Positions 26,257-36,208 of a DNA stretch of 64,000 bases are shown in pieces (the stretch's first letter is position 1; each line of letters starts with the position of its first letter). Below the pieces are notes generated by a model, which was given only the letters and a program-made list of their open reading frames with translations, ran no database searches and had not been told where the DNA came from. Position numbers and translations under genes: made by a program. The stretch lies in contig NZ_JAJGSX010000005.1 in assembly GCF_021245725.1 (NCBI RefSeq), positions 62,001 through 126,000 on the forward strand, given 5' to 3'. The DNA comes from Pseudonocardia sp. TRM90224 (GTDB taxonomy: Bacteria; Actinomycetota; Actinomycetes; Mycobacteriales; Pseudonocardiaceae).

Positions 26257-28590
26257 GTGGTGCCCGCCCCGTCGTCCACCTACCGCCTGCAGTTCTCGAA
26301 GGACATGACGTTCGAGCAGGCGGCACAGCTGCTGCCGTACCTGAGCGCGCTCGGGGTCGGTGCGCTCTACGCGTCGCCGTTGCTGGAGTCGGGCGCCGGC
26401 TCCAACCACGGCTACGACGTCGTCGACCCGACCAGGGTGTCGGCGGAGCGCGGTGGGCCGGAGGGGCGCAGCGCGCTCGTCGCGGCCGTGCGCGAGAGCG
26501 GCCTGCAGTTCGTGCTCGACATCGTGCCCAATCACGTCGGCGTCGCGCTGGCGAAGGCCAACCCGTGGTGGTGGGACGTGCTCGCGCACGGGCCGGAGTC
26601 CCCCTACGCCGGGTTCTTCGACATCGAGTGGGCGGCCGGCCCGATCCTGCTGCCGGTGCTCGACGCCGACGAGGAGAAGGCGCTCTCGGAGCTGTCGCTC
26701 TCCGACGACCGCTCCGAGCTCCGCTACTACGAGCACGCAGCCCCGGTCGCGCCCGGCACCGGCGACGAGGGCACCGCGCAGGAGGTGCACGAGCGGCAGC
26801 ACTACCGGTTCGTCTCGTGGAAGCGCGGGGCGGCTGAGCTGACCTACCGCCGGTTCTTCGACGTCTCGACGCTCGCCGCGGTGCGGGTGGAGATCCCCGA
26901 GGTGTTCGAGGCCACCCACCGGGAGGTGCTGCGCTGGGTCGAGGCCGGCGATGTCGACGGCATCCGCGTCGACCACCCCGACGGCCTGTCCGACCCCGGC
27001 GCCTACCTGCGCAGGCTGCGCGCGGCGATCGGTCCGGGGCGCTGGCTGCTCGTGGAGAAGATCCTCGGCGTCGGCGAGGAGCTGCCGCCGTCGTGGCCGG
27101 TCAACGGCACGTCCGGGTACGAGGCGCTGCGCGAGCTCCAGGGTGTGTTCGTCGACCCCGCGGGCGCGGGGCTGCTCACCCAGCTGACCGCCGAGCACAT
27201 CGGGCGGAAGGAGTCGCTGCACTCCGCCGAGCACGCCGCGCGCCAGGAGGTGGCCGGCACGATCCTCGCGGCGGAGGTGCACCGGATCGCCAGGGTCGCT
27301 GCCGAGCTGCCTGCACTCTCGCAGGTGACGCCCGAGCGGCTGCGCGAGGCCGTCGCCGAGCTGCTCTGCGGGTTCCCGGTCTACCGCTCGTACCTCCCCG
27401 AAGGCCGCCACGCGCTGGACACCGCCGTGTCGGTCGCACGTACGCACCGCCCCGACCTGGGCGAGGAGCTGGCGACGATCTCGGCGGCGATGCTGGCCGA
27501 GCCGCAGGGCGAGCTGGCCACCCGCGTCCAGCAGACGTCCGGGATGGTGATGGCGAAGGGCGTGGAGGACACCACGTTCTACCGCTGGAACCGGCTCGTC
27601 GCGCTCAACGAGGTGGGCGGCGACCCGTCCCGCTTCGGGGTCGCGCCGGCCGAGCTGCACTCGGCGCTGGCGGCGCGCGAGGCGTCGTGGCCGCAGACGA
27701 TGACCACGCTGTCGACGCACGACACCAAGCGGTCGGAGGACGTCCGCGCCCGCCTCGCCGTGCTCGCCGAGATCCCGGCCGAGTGGGCCGAGCGCATGCG
27801 CCGCTGGGCGGCCGCGCACCCGCTGCCCGAGCGGTCGCTCGAGCTGATGGCGTGGCAGAACCTCGTCGGCGCGTGGCCGATCACCCCCGAGCGGATGGCC
27901 GCGTACCTCGGCAAGGCCTCCAAGGAGGCCAAGCTCGCGACCAGCCACGTCGAGCCCGTGGCCGAGGTCGACGAGGCGGTCGCCGCGTGGCCGGCGGCGG
28001 TCATGGCGGATCCGGTGGTGAGCGCCGAGATCGAGGAGTTCGTCGCCCGCATCAGCGGCCCGGGCTGGTCAAACTCGCTCGGCCAGAAGCTCCTGCAGCT
28101 GGCCGGCCCCGGCGTGCCCGACGTCTACCAGGGCACGGAGCTGTTCGAGTACTCGCTCGTCGACCCGGACAACCGCAGGCCCGTCGACTTCGCGCTGCGC
28201 CAGGAGCTGCTGACCCGCCTCGACGAGGGCTGGCTGCCGCCGGTCGACGCCGAGGGAGCGGCGAAGCTGCTCGTGACGTTCAGCGCGCTGCGGCTGCGGC
28301 GGTACCGGCCCGAGGTGTTCACCGGCTACCGGCCGCTGCACGCCGAAGGTCCTGCGGCCGCCCACGCGGTGGCGTTCGCGCGGTCGTCGTCGCTGGTCGC
28401 GGTGGCGACGAGGCTCCCGGTCGGGTTGGCGGCGCGCGGCGGGTGGGACGCCTCGACGGTGCTCCCGCTCCCGGAGGGCGCATCCGACTGGCACGACATC
28501 ATCACCGACACCGAGGTCGACGGCTCCGCCCCCGCTCTCGCGTCGCTGCTCGCGCGCTACCCGGTGGCCCTCCTCGTCCGACCGGCTTGA
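26257..28590 (+). CDS. treY: Malto-oligosyltrehalose synthase TreY
   Basis: Isomerises the terminal alpha-1,4 linkage of maltodextrins to an alpha,alpha-1,1 linkage. The 777-residue GH13 protein begins STYRLQFSKDMTFEQAAQLL, a TreY hallmark, with SNHGYDVVDP, LDIVPNHVGV, catalytic DGIRVDHPDGLSDP, LVEKILGVGE and STHDTKRSEDVRARL. The GTG start has GAGGAGA upstream. It acts with GlgX upstream and TreZ downstream. Confidence 0.96.
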   Translation: MVPAPSSTYRLQFSKDMTFEQAAQLLPYLSALGVGALYASPLLESGAGSNHGYDVVDPTRVSAERGGPEGRSALVAAVRESGLQFVLDIVPNHVGVALAKANPWWWDVLAHGPESPYAGFFDIEWAAGPILLPVLDADEEKALSELSLSDDRSELRYYEHAAPVAPGTGDEGTAQEVHERQHYRFVSWKRGAAELTYRRFFDVSTLAAVRVEIPEVFEATHREVLRWVEAGDVDGIRVDHPDGLSDPGAYLRRLRAAIGPGRWLLVEKILGVGEELPPSWPVNGTSGYEALRELQGVFVDPAGAGLLTQLTAEHIGRKESLHSAEHAARQEVAGTILAAEVHRIARVAAELPALSQVTPERLREAVAELLCGFPVYRSYLPEGRHALDTAVSVARTHRPDLGEELATISAAMLAEPQGELATRVQQTSGMVMAKGVEDTTFYRWNRLVALNEVGGDPSRFGVAPAELHSALAAREASWPQTMTTLSTHDTKRSEDVRARLAVLAEIPAEWAERMRRWAAAHPLPERSLELMAWQNLVGAWPITPERMAAYLGKASKEAKLATSHVEPVAEVDEAVAAWPAAVMADPVVSAEIEEFVARISGPGWSNSLGQKLLQLAGPGVPDVYQGTELFEYSLVDPDNRRPVDFALRQELLTRLDEGWLPPVDAEGAAKLLVTFSALRLRRYRPEVFTGYRPLHAEGPAAAHAVAFARSSSLVAVATRLPVGLAARGGWDASTVLPLPEGASDWHDIITDTEVDGSAPALASLLARYPVALLVRPA

Positions 28591-28611
28591 CCGCGTAGGA
28601 CCACCCGGCCT

Positions 28612-28617
28612 TACGGT
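28612..28617 (+). promoter_or_regulatory. Candidate -10 element for leaderless lipoprotein gene
   Basis: TACGGT lies 7 nt before the ATG at 28625, within the treY-treZ region, so the lipoprotein may have its own promoter. Confidence 0.35.
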
Positions 28618-28624
28618 TTCGCTC

Positions 28625-29887
28625 ATGCGCCGAACGTCAGCCGTGGTGATCGCTGCCGTCCTGACGGGCGCTACTGCGTGCTCGGGGATGCTGGGATCAC
28701 GCGCGCCGCTGCCCCCGCCGGTCCCCAGCCAGACCTGGAGCGCCGATTTCGGCCTGGTCGACCTGCCGCTCGCGCCCGCCACGGCCCCCGTCGAGCGGTG
28801 GCGCGTCGCCCTCGCCCCCGGTGGGACCGCACGCGTGCAGGGCTCCGTGATCGCCACGGCCGAGCCGGGCAAGGTGGAGACGGCCGAGCCGACGACCGTC
28901 CGCAGGCTCGACCCGAAAACCGGCGCCACGATGTGGACCGCGCAGGCACCTCCGGGGAGCATCGCCGCGCTGCAGATCGTCGGACCCGACTCGGCGCCCG
29001 CGGTCGCGGTGGCCGTCGCAGTCCCGGGACGGGAGCTGGCGCTGACGGTGATCGACGGCGCCGACGCTCGGCCGCTGTGGGACGGCGAGGCCGACGCGCC
29101 GCTCCCGATCGTCTCGGCGACCGCGGAGATGCTGATCGTCGACACGCCGCGCGGGCAGGTCGGGATCGACCGCGCCTCCACCGAGGAGCGCTGGCGGACC
29201 CGCCGCGACGTGCGGCTGCAGGACGGTGCGCTGCTCGTGGAGGAGCCGAAGCACTCGACGTTCGGGGTGCTGGACCTCGCGACCGGCGAACCGCTGTGGG
29301 AGCACACGGGCGAGCCGTTCGGCGACGCCTCCGTCGTGGGTGACCTGGTCGTCGTGACCCGCAAGGAGGAGGGCGCCCGCGATTCGGCGATGGCGTACGA
29401 CACCACGACCGGCGAGCCGCGGTGGACGGCGCCGGCATCCCTGCCGCGGGTGGGGCGATCGTCCGTTGCGGCATCGGGCGCCGACGCGCTGATCCTCGAG
29501 GGCGGCGAGTCCGGCGGCAACACAGCGGTGCTCGACCGGGCGACCGGTGCGGTGCGCTGGGAGGGCGAGCACGTCGTCACCGATGTGCTGACCGTCGGCG
29601 GTGTCCCGACCCCGCTCGAGGTGGGCGAGAACAACATCACCGTTCTCGACGCGACCACCGGCGCCGACCTCGTGACGGTGCCGATGCGCGGCTACGAGCG
29701 GTTCACCGTCGCCGGCGGGGCGGTCTACGGCGCCGACGGTGACGACGTCGTCGCCCGCGGGCTGCCCGACCTCGAAGAACGCTGGCGGGTGCCGGGGGCG
29801 GCCGGCCCCGACGGCACCAGCTTCAGCCCGGTGACCGGCGGGTTCGTCACGATCGGGACAGCCGACGTCGTGGCGTACATGCCGTGA
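28625..29887 (+). CDS. Lipoprotein with PQQ-like beta-propeller, inserted between treY and treZ
   Basis: The 420-residue protein has a signal peptide (MRRTSAVVIAAVLTGATACSG) with a likely lipidated cysteine at about residue 19. It is followed by repeated PQQ/WD-type blades: LDPKTGATMWTAQAP, IDRASTEERWRTR, LDLATGEPLWEH, YDTTTGEPRWTAP and LDRATGAVRWEGE. Such propellers outside dehydrogenases are usually binding or scaffold modules. It shares the blade pattern with the two kinase-propellers at 43-47 kb. Its place in the trehalose cluster is unusual; functional link to TreY/TreZ is not established. Confidence 0.85.
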   Translation: MRRTSAVVIAAVLTGATACSGMLGSRAPLPPPVPSQTWSADFGLVDLPLAPATAPVERWRVALAPGGTARVQGSVIATAEPGKVETAEPTTVRRLDPKTGATMWTAQAPPGSIAALQIVGPDSAPAVAVAVAVPGRELALTVIDGADARPLWDGEADAPLPIVSATAEMLIVDTPRGQVGIDRASTEERWRTRRDVRLQDGALLVEEPKHSTFGVLDLATGEPLWEHTGEPFGDASVVGDLVVVTRKEEGARDSAMAYDTTTGEPRWTAPASLPRVGRSSVAASGADALILEGGESGGNTAVLDRATGAVRWEGEHVVTDVLTVGGVPTPLEVGENNITVLDATTGADLVTVPMRGYERFTVAGGAVYGADGDDVVARGLPDLEERWRVPGAAGPDGTSFSPVTGGFVTIGTADVVAYMP

Positions 29888-29965
29888 TCACGATCCTGAT
29901 CACGAAACGGGGAGATCACACCGCCGCGCCGTGCGTCCCGCTGCGGCGCACGGGAGGATCGTCCG

Positions 29966-31705
29966 GTGGCTGAGTTCGCGGTGTGGGCACCGCAGCGGGA
30001 GAAGGTACGGGTGCTCGTCGACGGCGCCACCCACCCGATGGAGCGGGTCGACGCCGGCTGGTGGCGCGCCGAGGTGCGTGACGTCGCCCCCGGCACCGCC
30101 TACGCCTTCCTGCTCGACGACGACGAGACCCCGCTGCCCGACCCGCGTTCGCTGTGGCAGCCCACCGGTGTGCACGGCGCGTCGCGCGTGTACGACCAGC
30201 ACGGTTTCTGGTGGACCGACCACGCGTGGACCGGGAAGCAGCTGCCCGGCAGCGTGCTGTACGAGCTGCACATCGGCACGTTCACCGCCGAGGGCACGTT
30301 CGATGCCGCGATCGAGCGGCTCGACCACCTCGCGCAGCTGGGCGTCGACCTGGTCGAGGTGCTGCCGGTCAACGCCGTCGACGGCCCGCGGAACTGGGGC
30401 TACGACGGTGTCGGCTGGTACGCGGTGACCGAGAACTACGGCGGTCCCGACGCGTTCAAGCGGTTCGTCGACGCCTGCCACTCACGCGGCATGGGTGTGG
30501 TGCTCGACGTCGTCTACAACCACCTCGGGCCGTCCGGCGCCTACCTCGACCGGTTCGGGCCGTACTTCGCCGGGAGCAACATCTGGGGCCCGTCGCTGAA
30601 CCTGGACGGCGCCGAGTCGGAGCACGTCCGCCGGTACGTCATCGAGAACGCGCTGATGTGGCTGCGCGACTTCCACGTCGACGGGCTGCGCATCGACGCG
30701 ATCCACGCGTTGCGCGACGGCGGGGCGACGCACGTGCTGGAGCAGCTGGCGGCTGAGGTGGACGCGCTCTCGGCGCACGTCCGGCGTCCGCTGTCGTTGA
30801 TCGCGGAGTCCGACCTGAACGACCCGAAGATCGTCACCGCGCGGGAGGGCGTGGGCTACGGCCTGCACGCGCAGTGGTGCGACGACATCCACCACTGCCT
30901 GCACACGACCCTCACCGGTGAGGCGCAGGGCTACTACGCCGACTTCGCCGCGGCCGGGCTGGCGGGCCTGGCGCACGTCTTCACCAGGGCGTTCCTGCAC
31001 GAGGGCACGTGGTCGAGCTTCCGGCGCCGCAACCACGGCGCGCCCGTGGACACCCGACGGATCCCCGGCCACCGCTTCCTCGCCTACCTGCAGAACCACG
31101 ACCAGATCGGCAACCGGGCCACCGGCGACCGGCTGACCGAGAGCCTCTCCCCCGGCCTGCTCGCCTGCGGCGCCGCGCTCGTGCTCACCTCGCCGTTCAC
31201 GCCGATGCTGTTCATGGGCGAGGAGTGGGGCGCGCGCACGCCGTGGCAGTTCTTCTCCTACTTCCCCGAACCCGCCCTGCGCGACGCGGTGCGGGAGGGC
31301 CGCACCGCTGAGTTCGCCGAGCACGGCTGGGGCGACGCCGAGGTGCCCGACCCGAACGCCGAGAGCACGTTCCTCGACTCCAAGCTCGACTGGGACGAGC
31401 CCACCCAGGAGCCGCACGCCACGCTGCTGCAGATGCACCGCGAGCTCATCGCGCTGCGCAAGGCGTGGCCCGACCTCACGAACCCGTGGCTCGACGAGGT
31501 CGAGGTCGAGATCGACGACGCGCAGCGCACCATCGTCGTGCACCGCGGCGCGCTGCGGGTGGTGTGCAACCTCGGCGGCGAGGAAACGACGATCGCACTC
31601 GGCGGGCCGGTGACCCGCATCCTCCTCGCGTCCGAACCGGTCGAAGGGGCCGACGACGCCATCACGATCGGGCCGGAGAGGTTCGCGATCGTCCGGGTCG
31701 GATGA
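29966..31705 (+). CDS. treZ: Malto-oligosyltrehalose trehalohydrolase TreZ
   Basis: Releases trehalose from maltooligosyltrehalose. The 579-residue protein starts at GTG 29966 (VAEFAVWAPQREKVRVLVDG, the N-terminal beta-sandwich). The GH13 barrel shows YELHIGTFTAEGTFDAAI, VVLDVVYNHLGPSG, nucleophile in DGLRIDAIHAL, Glu in LIAESDLND, and LQNHDQIGNRA. With GlgX and TreY it completes the TreYZ route. Its stop overlaps the start of the next gene (ATGATGA). Confidence 0.95.
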   Translation: MAEFAVWAPQREKVRVLVDGATHPMERVDAGWWRAEVRDVAPGTAYAFLLDDDETPLPDPRSLWQPTGVHGASRVYDQHGFWWTDHAWTGKQLPGSVLYELHIGTFTAEGTFDAAIERLDHLAQLGVDLVEVLPVNAVDGPRNWGYDGVGWYAVTENYGGPDAFKRFVDACHSRGMGVVLDVVYNHLGPSGAYLDRFGPYFAGSNIWGPSLNLDGAESEHVRRYVIENALMWLRDFHVDGLRIDAIHALRDGGATHVLEQLAAEVDALSAHVRRPLSLIAESDLNDPKIVTAREGVGYGLHAQWCDDIHHCLHTTLTGEAQGYYADFAAAGLAGLAHVFTRAFLHEGTWSSFRRRNHGAPVDTRRIPGHRFLAYLQNHDQIGNRATGDRLTESLSPGLLACGAALVLTSPFTPMLFMGEEWGARTPWQFFSYFPEPALRDAVREGRTAEFAEHGWGDAEVPDPNAESTFLDSKLDWDEPTQEPHATLLQMHRELIALRKAWPDLTNPWLDEVEVEIDDAQRTIVVHRGALRVVCNLGGEETTIALGGPVTRILLASEPVEGADDAITIGPERFAIVRVG

Positions 31706-32127
31706 TGAGCCACTCAGCGGACGAGGCCGTCGCGGCCATCATGAGGCACCTCGCCGCGGACGGCTTCGACTGCCGCGCCGACGGGGCCGGGCGCTACCGC
31801 ATCGTCTCGCAAAGGGGCGACGCCCTGCCAGCGCAGCCGGTTCTCACCATCCCCGCCGACCTGTTCCTGGAGTACCTCCAGGACCTGGCGGGGAAGCTCG
31901 GCTACCCGGCGTCCGACCCGTTCACCGAAGCCCTGTCGCTGACGAACATCAACCTCATGGAAGAGCTGGAAACGACGCACGGGCTCGACCGCAACCACGT
32001 CACCGCGCTGGGCTACCGGCGGGTCCGCGGCCGGGTGCGGTTCTACGTCGAACACGACTTCCCGGACGGGGCTCCCGCACCGCCTACGGACCCGGATCAG
32101 ATGTGGGTCGCCGAGCGCCCGGAGTGA
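31702..32127 (+). CDS. Hypothetical protein coupled to treZ
   Basis: A 141-residue soluble protein beginning MMSHSADEAVAAIMRHLAADGF. I do not recognise a family. The sequence reads as a small alpha/beta domain (GRYRIVSQ, VLTIPADLFLEYLQDLAGKLG, LGYRRVRGRVRFYVEHDFPDG) without membrane segments or cysteine motifs beyond one Cys. The ATG overlaps the treZ stop, so it is translated from the trehalose mRNA. A second ATG at 31705 would shorten it by one residue. Confidence 0.7.
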   Translation: MMSHSADEAVAAIMRHLAADGFDCRADGAGRYRIVSQRGDALPAQPVLTIPADLFLEYLQDLAGKLGYPASDPFTEALSLTNINLMEELETTHGLDRNHVTALGYRRVRGRVRFYVEHDFPDGAPAPPTDPDQMWVAERPE

Positions 32128-32163
32128 CAGGCCTTACCGTCGCCGCCCACCAGGCGCGGGAGG

Positions 32164-32220
32164 AGGGCAGGAAAGCCACTTTCCTGCCCTGTGAGGGCCG
32201 GAAAGTGGCTTTGCTGCCCT
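32164..32220. repeat. Family C inverted repeat, copy 3
   Basis: First half AGGGCAGGAAAGCCACTTTC...(32164-32190) is a palindrome by itself, and the second half (32194-32220) is its inverse with two mismatches. It lies in the 304-bp convergent gap before mdh. Apart from copies 3 and 4, I see nothing else in this gap. Confidence 0.85.
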
Positions 32221-32320
32221 CGCATGCGGAACGCACGCATCCCCGCCGACCGGAGGCCCCGCAACAGCAGCCGGCCCAGAGCTGGGCGTCAGACGGGATG
32301 GGTGCGGGGACGCACACGTT

Positions 32321-32372
32321 GCCGGGAAAGCCACTTCCCGGCCTGTGGCGCCGGGAAAGTGGCTTTCCAGGC
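32321..32372. repeat. Family C inverted repeat, copy 4
   Basis: GCCGGGAAAGCCACTTCCCG... and a second half GCCGGGAAAGTGGCTTTCCA..., the same double-palindrome design as copy 3, 100 bp away in the same convergent gap. Confidence 0.8.
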
Positions 32373-32431
32373 ACGCCCGCCCGCCCGCCGGGTCGGGCTG
32401 CCGGCCGGCAGCGAACGGGCTCAGCGCCGGC

Positions 32432-33610
<1,179 letters not shown>

Positions 33611-33612
33611 TC

Positions 33613-34053
33613 ATGTCCGTCACCACCACCACCGCCGCCCGTACCGCCACCACCTCGGCCGCCCCGACCCCGACCCCGACTCTTGGTGCGCTGCTGCGCG
33701 ACGGTGCCGCCGCGGCCGTGCTCGCCGCGGGCGCGACGGCCGCCGTCGCCGCCGCCGGTCAGGCCGCCGGGATCAGCACCGCGCTCGCCGGTGCGCCCGT
33801 CCCGACGTCCGGATTCGCGACCCTGACCGTGATGTTCTCGGTGGTCGGGCTGTTCATCGCGCTGGGGCTGCGCCGCTTCGCCCGCCGCCCGCGCACCACG
33901 TGGATCCGCACCACCGTCGCGCTGACCGTGCTCTCGCTGGTCCCCGACCTCCTCGTCGACGCCGACACCAGCACCAAGGCCCTGCTGATGCTGACCCACG
34001 TCGTGGCCGCTGCGATCGTGGTGCCCGCAGTCGCCCGCCGCCTGCGCGCCTGA
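33613..34053 (+). CDS. DUF6069-type four-helix membrane protein
   Basis: A 146-residue protein with a Thr/Ala/Pro-rich cytoplasmic N-terminus (MSVTTTTAARTATTSAAPTP) and about four hydrophobic segments, resembling the actinobacterial DUF6069 family. ATG 33613 has GGAGG upstream. Function unknown. The YciI-like gene follows 48 bp later on the same strand. Confidence 0.75.
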   Translation: MSVTTTTAARTATTSAAPTPTPTLGALLRDGAAAAVLAAGATAAVAAAGQAAGISTALAGAPVPTSGFATLTVMFSVVGLFIALGLRRFARRPRTTWIRTTVALTVLSLVPDLLVDADTSTKALLMLTHVVAAAIVVPAVARRLRA

Positions 34054-34101
34054 GACCCCGACAAACACAACAAGTCCGAGAAGCACGAGGAGCGATCGAC
34101 C

Positions 34102-34458
34102 ATGCAGTACCTGCTGTCCCTCCAGTCCGACGAGAGTGCGCCCGAGGCGGACCGAGAGGCCATGGCGCTCGCCTCCATGGACCGGGTCTCACGGGTCAAC
34201 CGCGAGATCGAGGCCAGCGGCGCCTGGGTCTTCGCCGGCGGGTTGCGCTCGTCCGACAGCGCGACCGTCGTGCGGGTGCAGAACGGCGCCACGACCATGA
34301 CCGATGGGCCGTTCGCCGAGACGAAGGAGCAGGTCGCGGGGTTCTGGGTGATCCGCGTCCCCGACCTCGACGCGGCGCTGGCCTGGGCCGAGAAATGCGC
34401 GGAGGCGTGCGGTGGCCCGGTCGAGGTGCGCCCCTTCGACGACTTCTCGCAAGGCTGA
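34102..34458 (+). CDS. YciI/YCII-related (DGPF domain) protein
   Basis: The 118-residue protein begins MQYLLSLQSDES and contains TMTDGPFAETKEQVAGFWVI, the DGPF motif of the YCII family, and a late ALAWAEKCAEACGGPVEVRPF. Members often sit beside extracytoplasmic sigma factors; none is adjacent here. Enzymatic role unproven for this subgroup. The start ATG has GGAG 8-10 nt upstream. Confidence 0.88.
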   Translation: MQYLLSLQSDESAPEADREAMALASMDRVSRVNREIEASGAWVFAGGLRSSDSATVVRVQNGATTMTDGPFAETKEQVAGFWVIRVPDLDAALAWAEKCAEACGGPVEVRPFDDFSQG

Positions 34459-34539
34459 CCGTCCGATCGGCTACGCACCATCAACCGATCGACGCTGCTT
34501 CGGCAACTTTGGACGGAGCCCAGAAAGTCCGGTTTCTCA

Positions 34540-34545
34540 TAATCT
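34540..34545 (+). promoter_or_regulatory. Candidate -10 element for leaderless DUF418 gene
   Basis: TAATCT lies 6 nt before the ATG at 34552; a -35 is not obvious. Confidence 0.4.
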
Positions 34546-34551
34546 GGGGGC

Positions 34552-35748
34552 ATGACGCAGCCGGTCGACCCAGGCGCCATCGCAACGTCCGCGCGAGCGC
34601 TAGCGCCCGACATCGCACGCGGCGGCATGCTCCTGCTCATCGCCCTCGCCAACGTCCACCTCTGGACGTACGACCACCAGACGGGTGTCCGCGGCTACCC
34701 CGCCCAGCTCGACAGCGCCGACTCGGCGGTGACGATCGTGCAGCTGCTGCTGGTCGACGGGCGCGCGTACCCGCTCTTCGGGTTCCTGTTCGGCTACGGG
34801 ATCGTGCAGCTCGCGAGCAGGCGCGGAACGGTGGGCATGCCGGTGGGTGCGGTCACCCGGCTGGTCCGGCGCCGCGGTGGGTGGATGCTCCTGATCGGCT
34901 TCCTGCACGGACTGCTGCTCTGGGCCGGCGACATCGTCGGTGCCTACGGGCTGCTCGCTGTGCTCATGGCCGGTCTGCTCGTCGCGGGATCGAACCGGGC
35001 GCTGCTCATCACCGCAGGCATCGGGCTGTTCTGCAGCGCGCTGCTCTACGCGGCGGCCTCGATACCGATGCCCGACGAGTCGTCGGCGCTGCTGCCCTCG
35101 ATGGGGACCGCGAGCTACGCCCTCAGCCTGCTGCTCAGGGCGATCGAGTGGGCCGGGATCGGCCTGTTCTCCGCCATGTTCTCGGTGTTCGGCGCCGTCG
35201 CGCTCGGGGCGTGGGCCGCGCGGCGACGGCTGCTCGACGAGCCCGAGCGGCACCGCAGGTTCCTGCAGCGGGTGGCCGTCGGCGGCCTCGGAACGGCCGT
35301 GTTGCTCGGCCTGCCGCTCGCGCTGCTCACCGTCGCCGGCTCGCCGGCACCGCTCGGGCTCGTGCTGGCCGCCGGCGCGGTGCACGCGATCGGCGGCTAC
35401 CTCGGCGGGCTGGGATATGCCGCCCTCTTCGGTCTGATCGCGATCCGGCTCGCGCGGCGCACCCCGGGGGTGTTCACGGACGCGCTGCGGTCGTGTGGTC
35501 AGCGGTCGCTGTCCTGCTACCTGGCGCAATCGGTGGCGTTCGCCCTGCTGCTGCCGGCGTGGTCGCTCGGACTCGGCGGCGGCGCGCACCTCTGGCAGAC
35601 GGCGCTGGTCGGCATCGGGACCTGGGCGGTGATCCTCGTCGTCGCGCACCTGACCGCCCGCGCCGGGCTGCGCGGCCCCGCCGAGGTGGTGCTGCGCCGG
35701 CTCACCTACGGCAAGCGCGTGCTCACCCCTGCCGACGGCGCGCGCTGA
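34552..35748 (+). CDS. DUF418 family membrane protein
   Basis: A 398-residue polytopic protein with about eight to ten hydrophobic segments. The N-terminal DIARGGMLLLIALANVHLW and FGFLFGYGIVQLA, and the C-terminal DUF418 part (RSCGQRSLSCYLAQSVAFALLL ... LRRLTYGKRVL), match the family. Related acyltransferase-3-like proteins share this fold, but the role is unknown. The 3' end overlaps the convergent CoA-binding gene by 26 bp. Confidence 0.88.
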   Translation: MTQPVDPGAIATSARALAPDIARGGMLLLIALANVHLWTYDHQTGVRGYPAQLDSADSAVTIVQLLLVDGRAYPLFGFLFGYGIVQLASRRGTVGMPVGAVTRLVRRRGGWMLLIGFLHGLLLWAGDIVGAYGLLAVLMAGLLVAGSNRALLITAGIGLFCSALLYAAASIPMPDESSALLPSMGTASYALSLLLRAIEWAGIGLFSAMFSVFGAVALGAWAARRRLLDEPERHRRFLQRVAVGGLGTAVLLGLPLALLTVAGSPAPLGLVLAAGAVHAIGGYLGGLGYAALFGLIAIRLARRTPGVFTDALRSCGQRSLSCYLAQSVAFALLLPAWSLGLGGGAHLWQTALVGIGTWAVILVVAHLTARAGLRGPAEVVLRRLTYGKRVLTPADGAR

Positions 35749-36208
35749 TCACCCCGGTGTCGAACCCGGCGAGGTGCAGGCCGCCGTGGAAGCGGGCGTG
35801 CTCGACCTTGAGGCAACGGTCCATGACGACGTCGAGCCCGGCCGCCTCGGCGCGCTGGGCGAGGTCGACGTCGTAGAGGCCGAACTGCAGCCACAGCGTC
35901 TTCACCCCTGGCGGGAGTGCCAGCACCTCGTCCAGCACGCCCGGGAGGTCCTGCTGGCGACGGAAGACGTCGACGATGTCGGGCACCACCGGCAGGTCGG
36001 CCAGCGTGGCGTAGACCGGCCGGCCGAGGATCTTCGTCGCGTTCGGGTTGACGAAGTACACGTCGTAGTCGGTGCTGGAGAGCAGGTAGGTCGCAACGAA
36101 GTTGCTGGCCCGTGCCGGGTTGGGCGACGCACCGACCATCGCGACGGTGCGCGTGGACTGCAGCATCTGCTGGCGGCGTGCCGCCGACGGGTTCTCCCAG
36201 TCGCTCAT
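35723..36208 (-). CDS. CoA-binding domain protein
   Basis: The 161-residue protein has one Rossmann-type CoA_binding domain: VAMVGASPNPARASNFVATYLL, VYFVNPNATKILGRPVYATLADLP, and VKTLWLQFGLYD. Such stand-alone domains resemble the CoA-binding part of succinyl-CoA synthetase, with unknown role. The ATG overlaps the metY stop (ATGA), and the pair metY + CoA-binding protein is common in Actinobacteria. Confidence 0.88.
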   Translation of the reverse strand: MSDWENPSAARRQQMLQSTRTVAMVGASPNPARASNFVATYLLSSTDYDVYFVNPNATKILGRPVYATLADLPVVPDIVDVFRRQQDLPGVLDEVLALPPGVKTLWLQFGLYDVDLAQRAEAAGLDVVMDRCLKVEHARFHGGLHLAGFDTGVISARRRQG

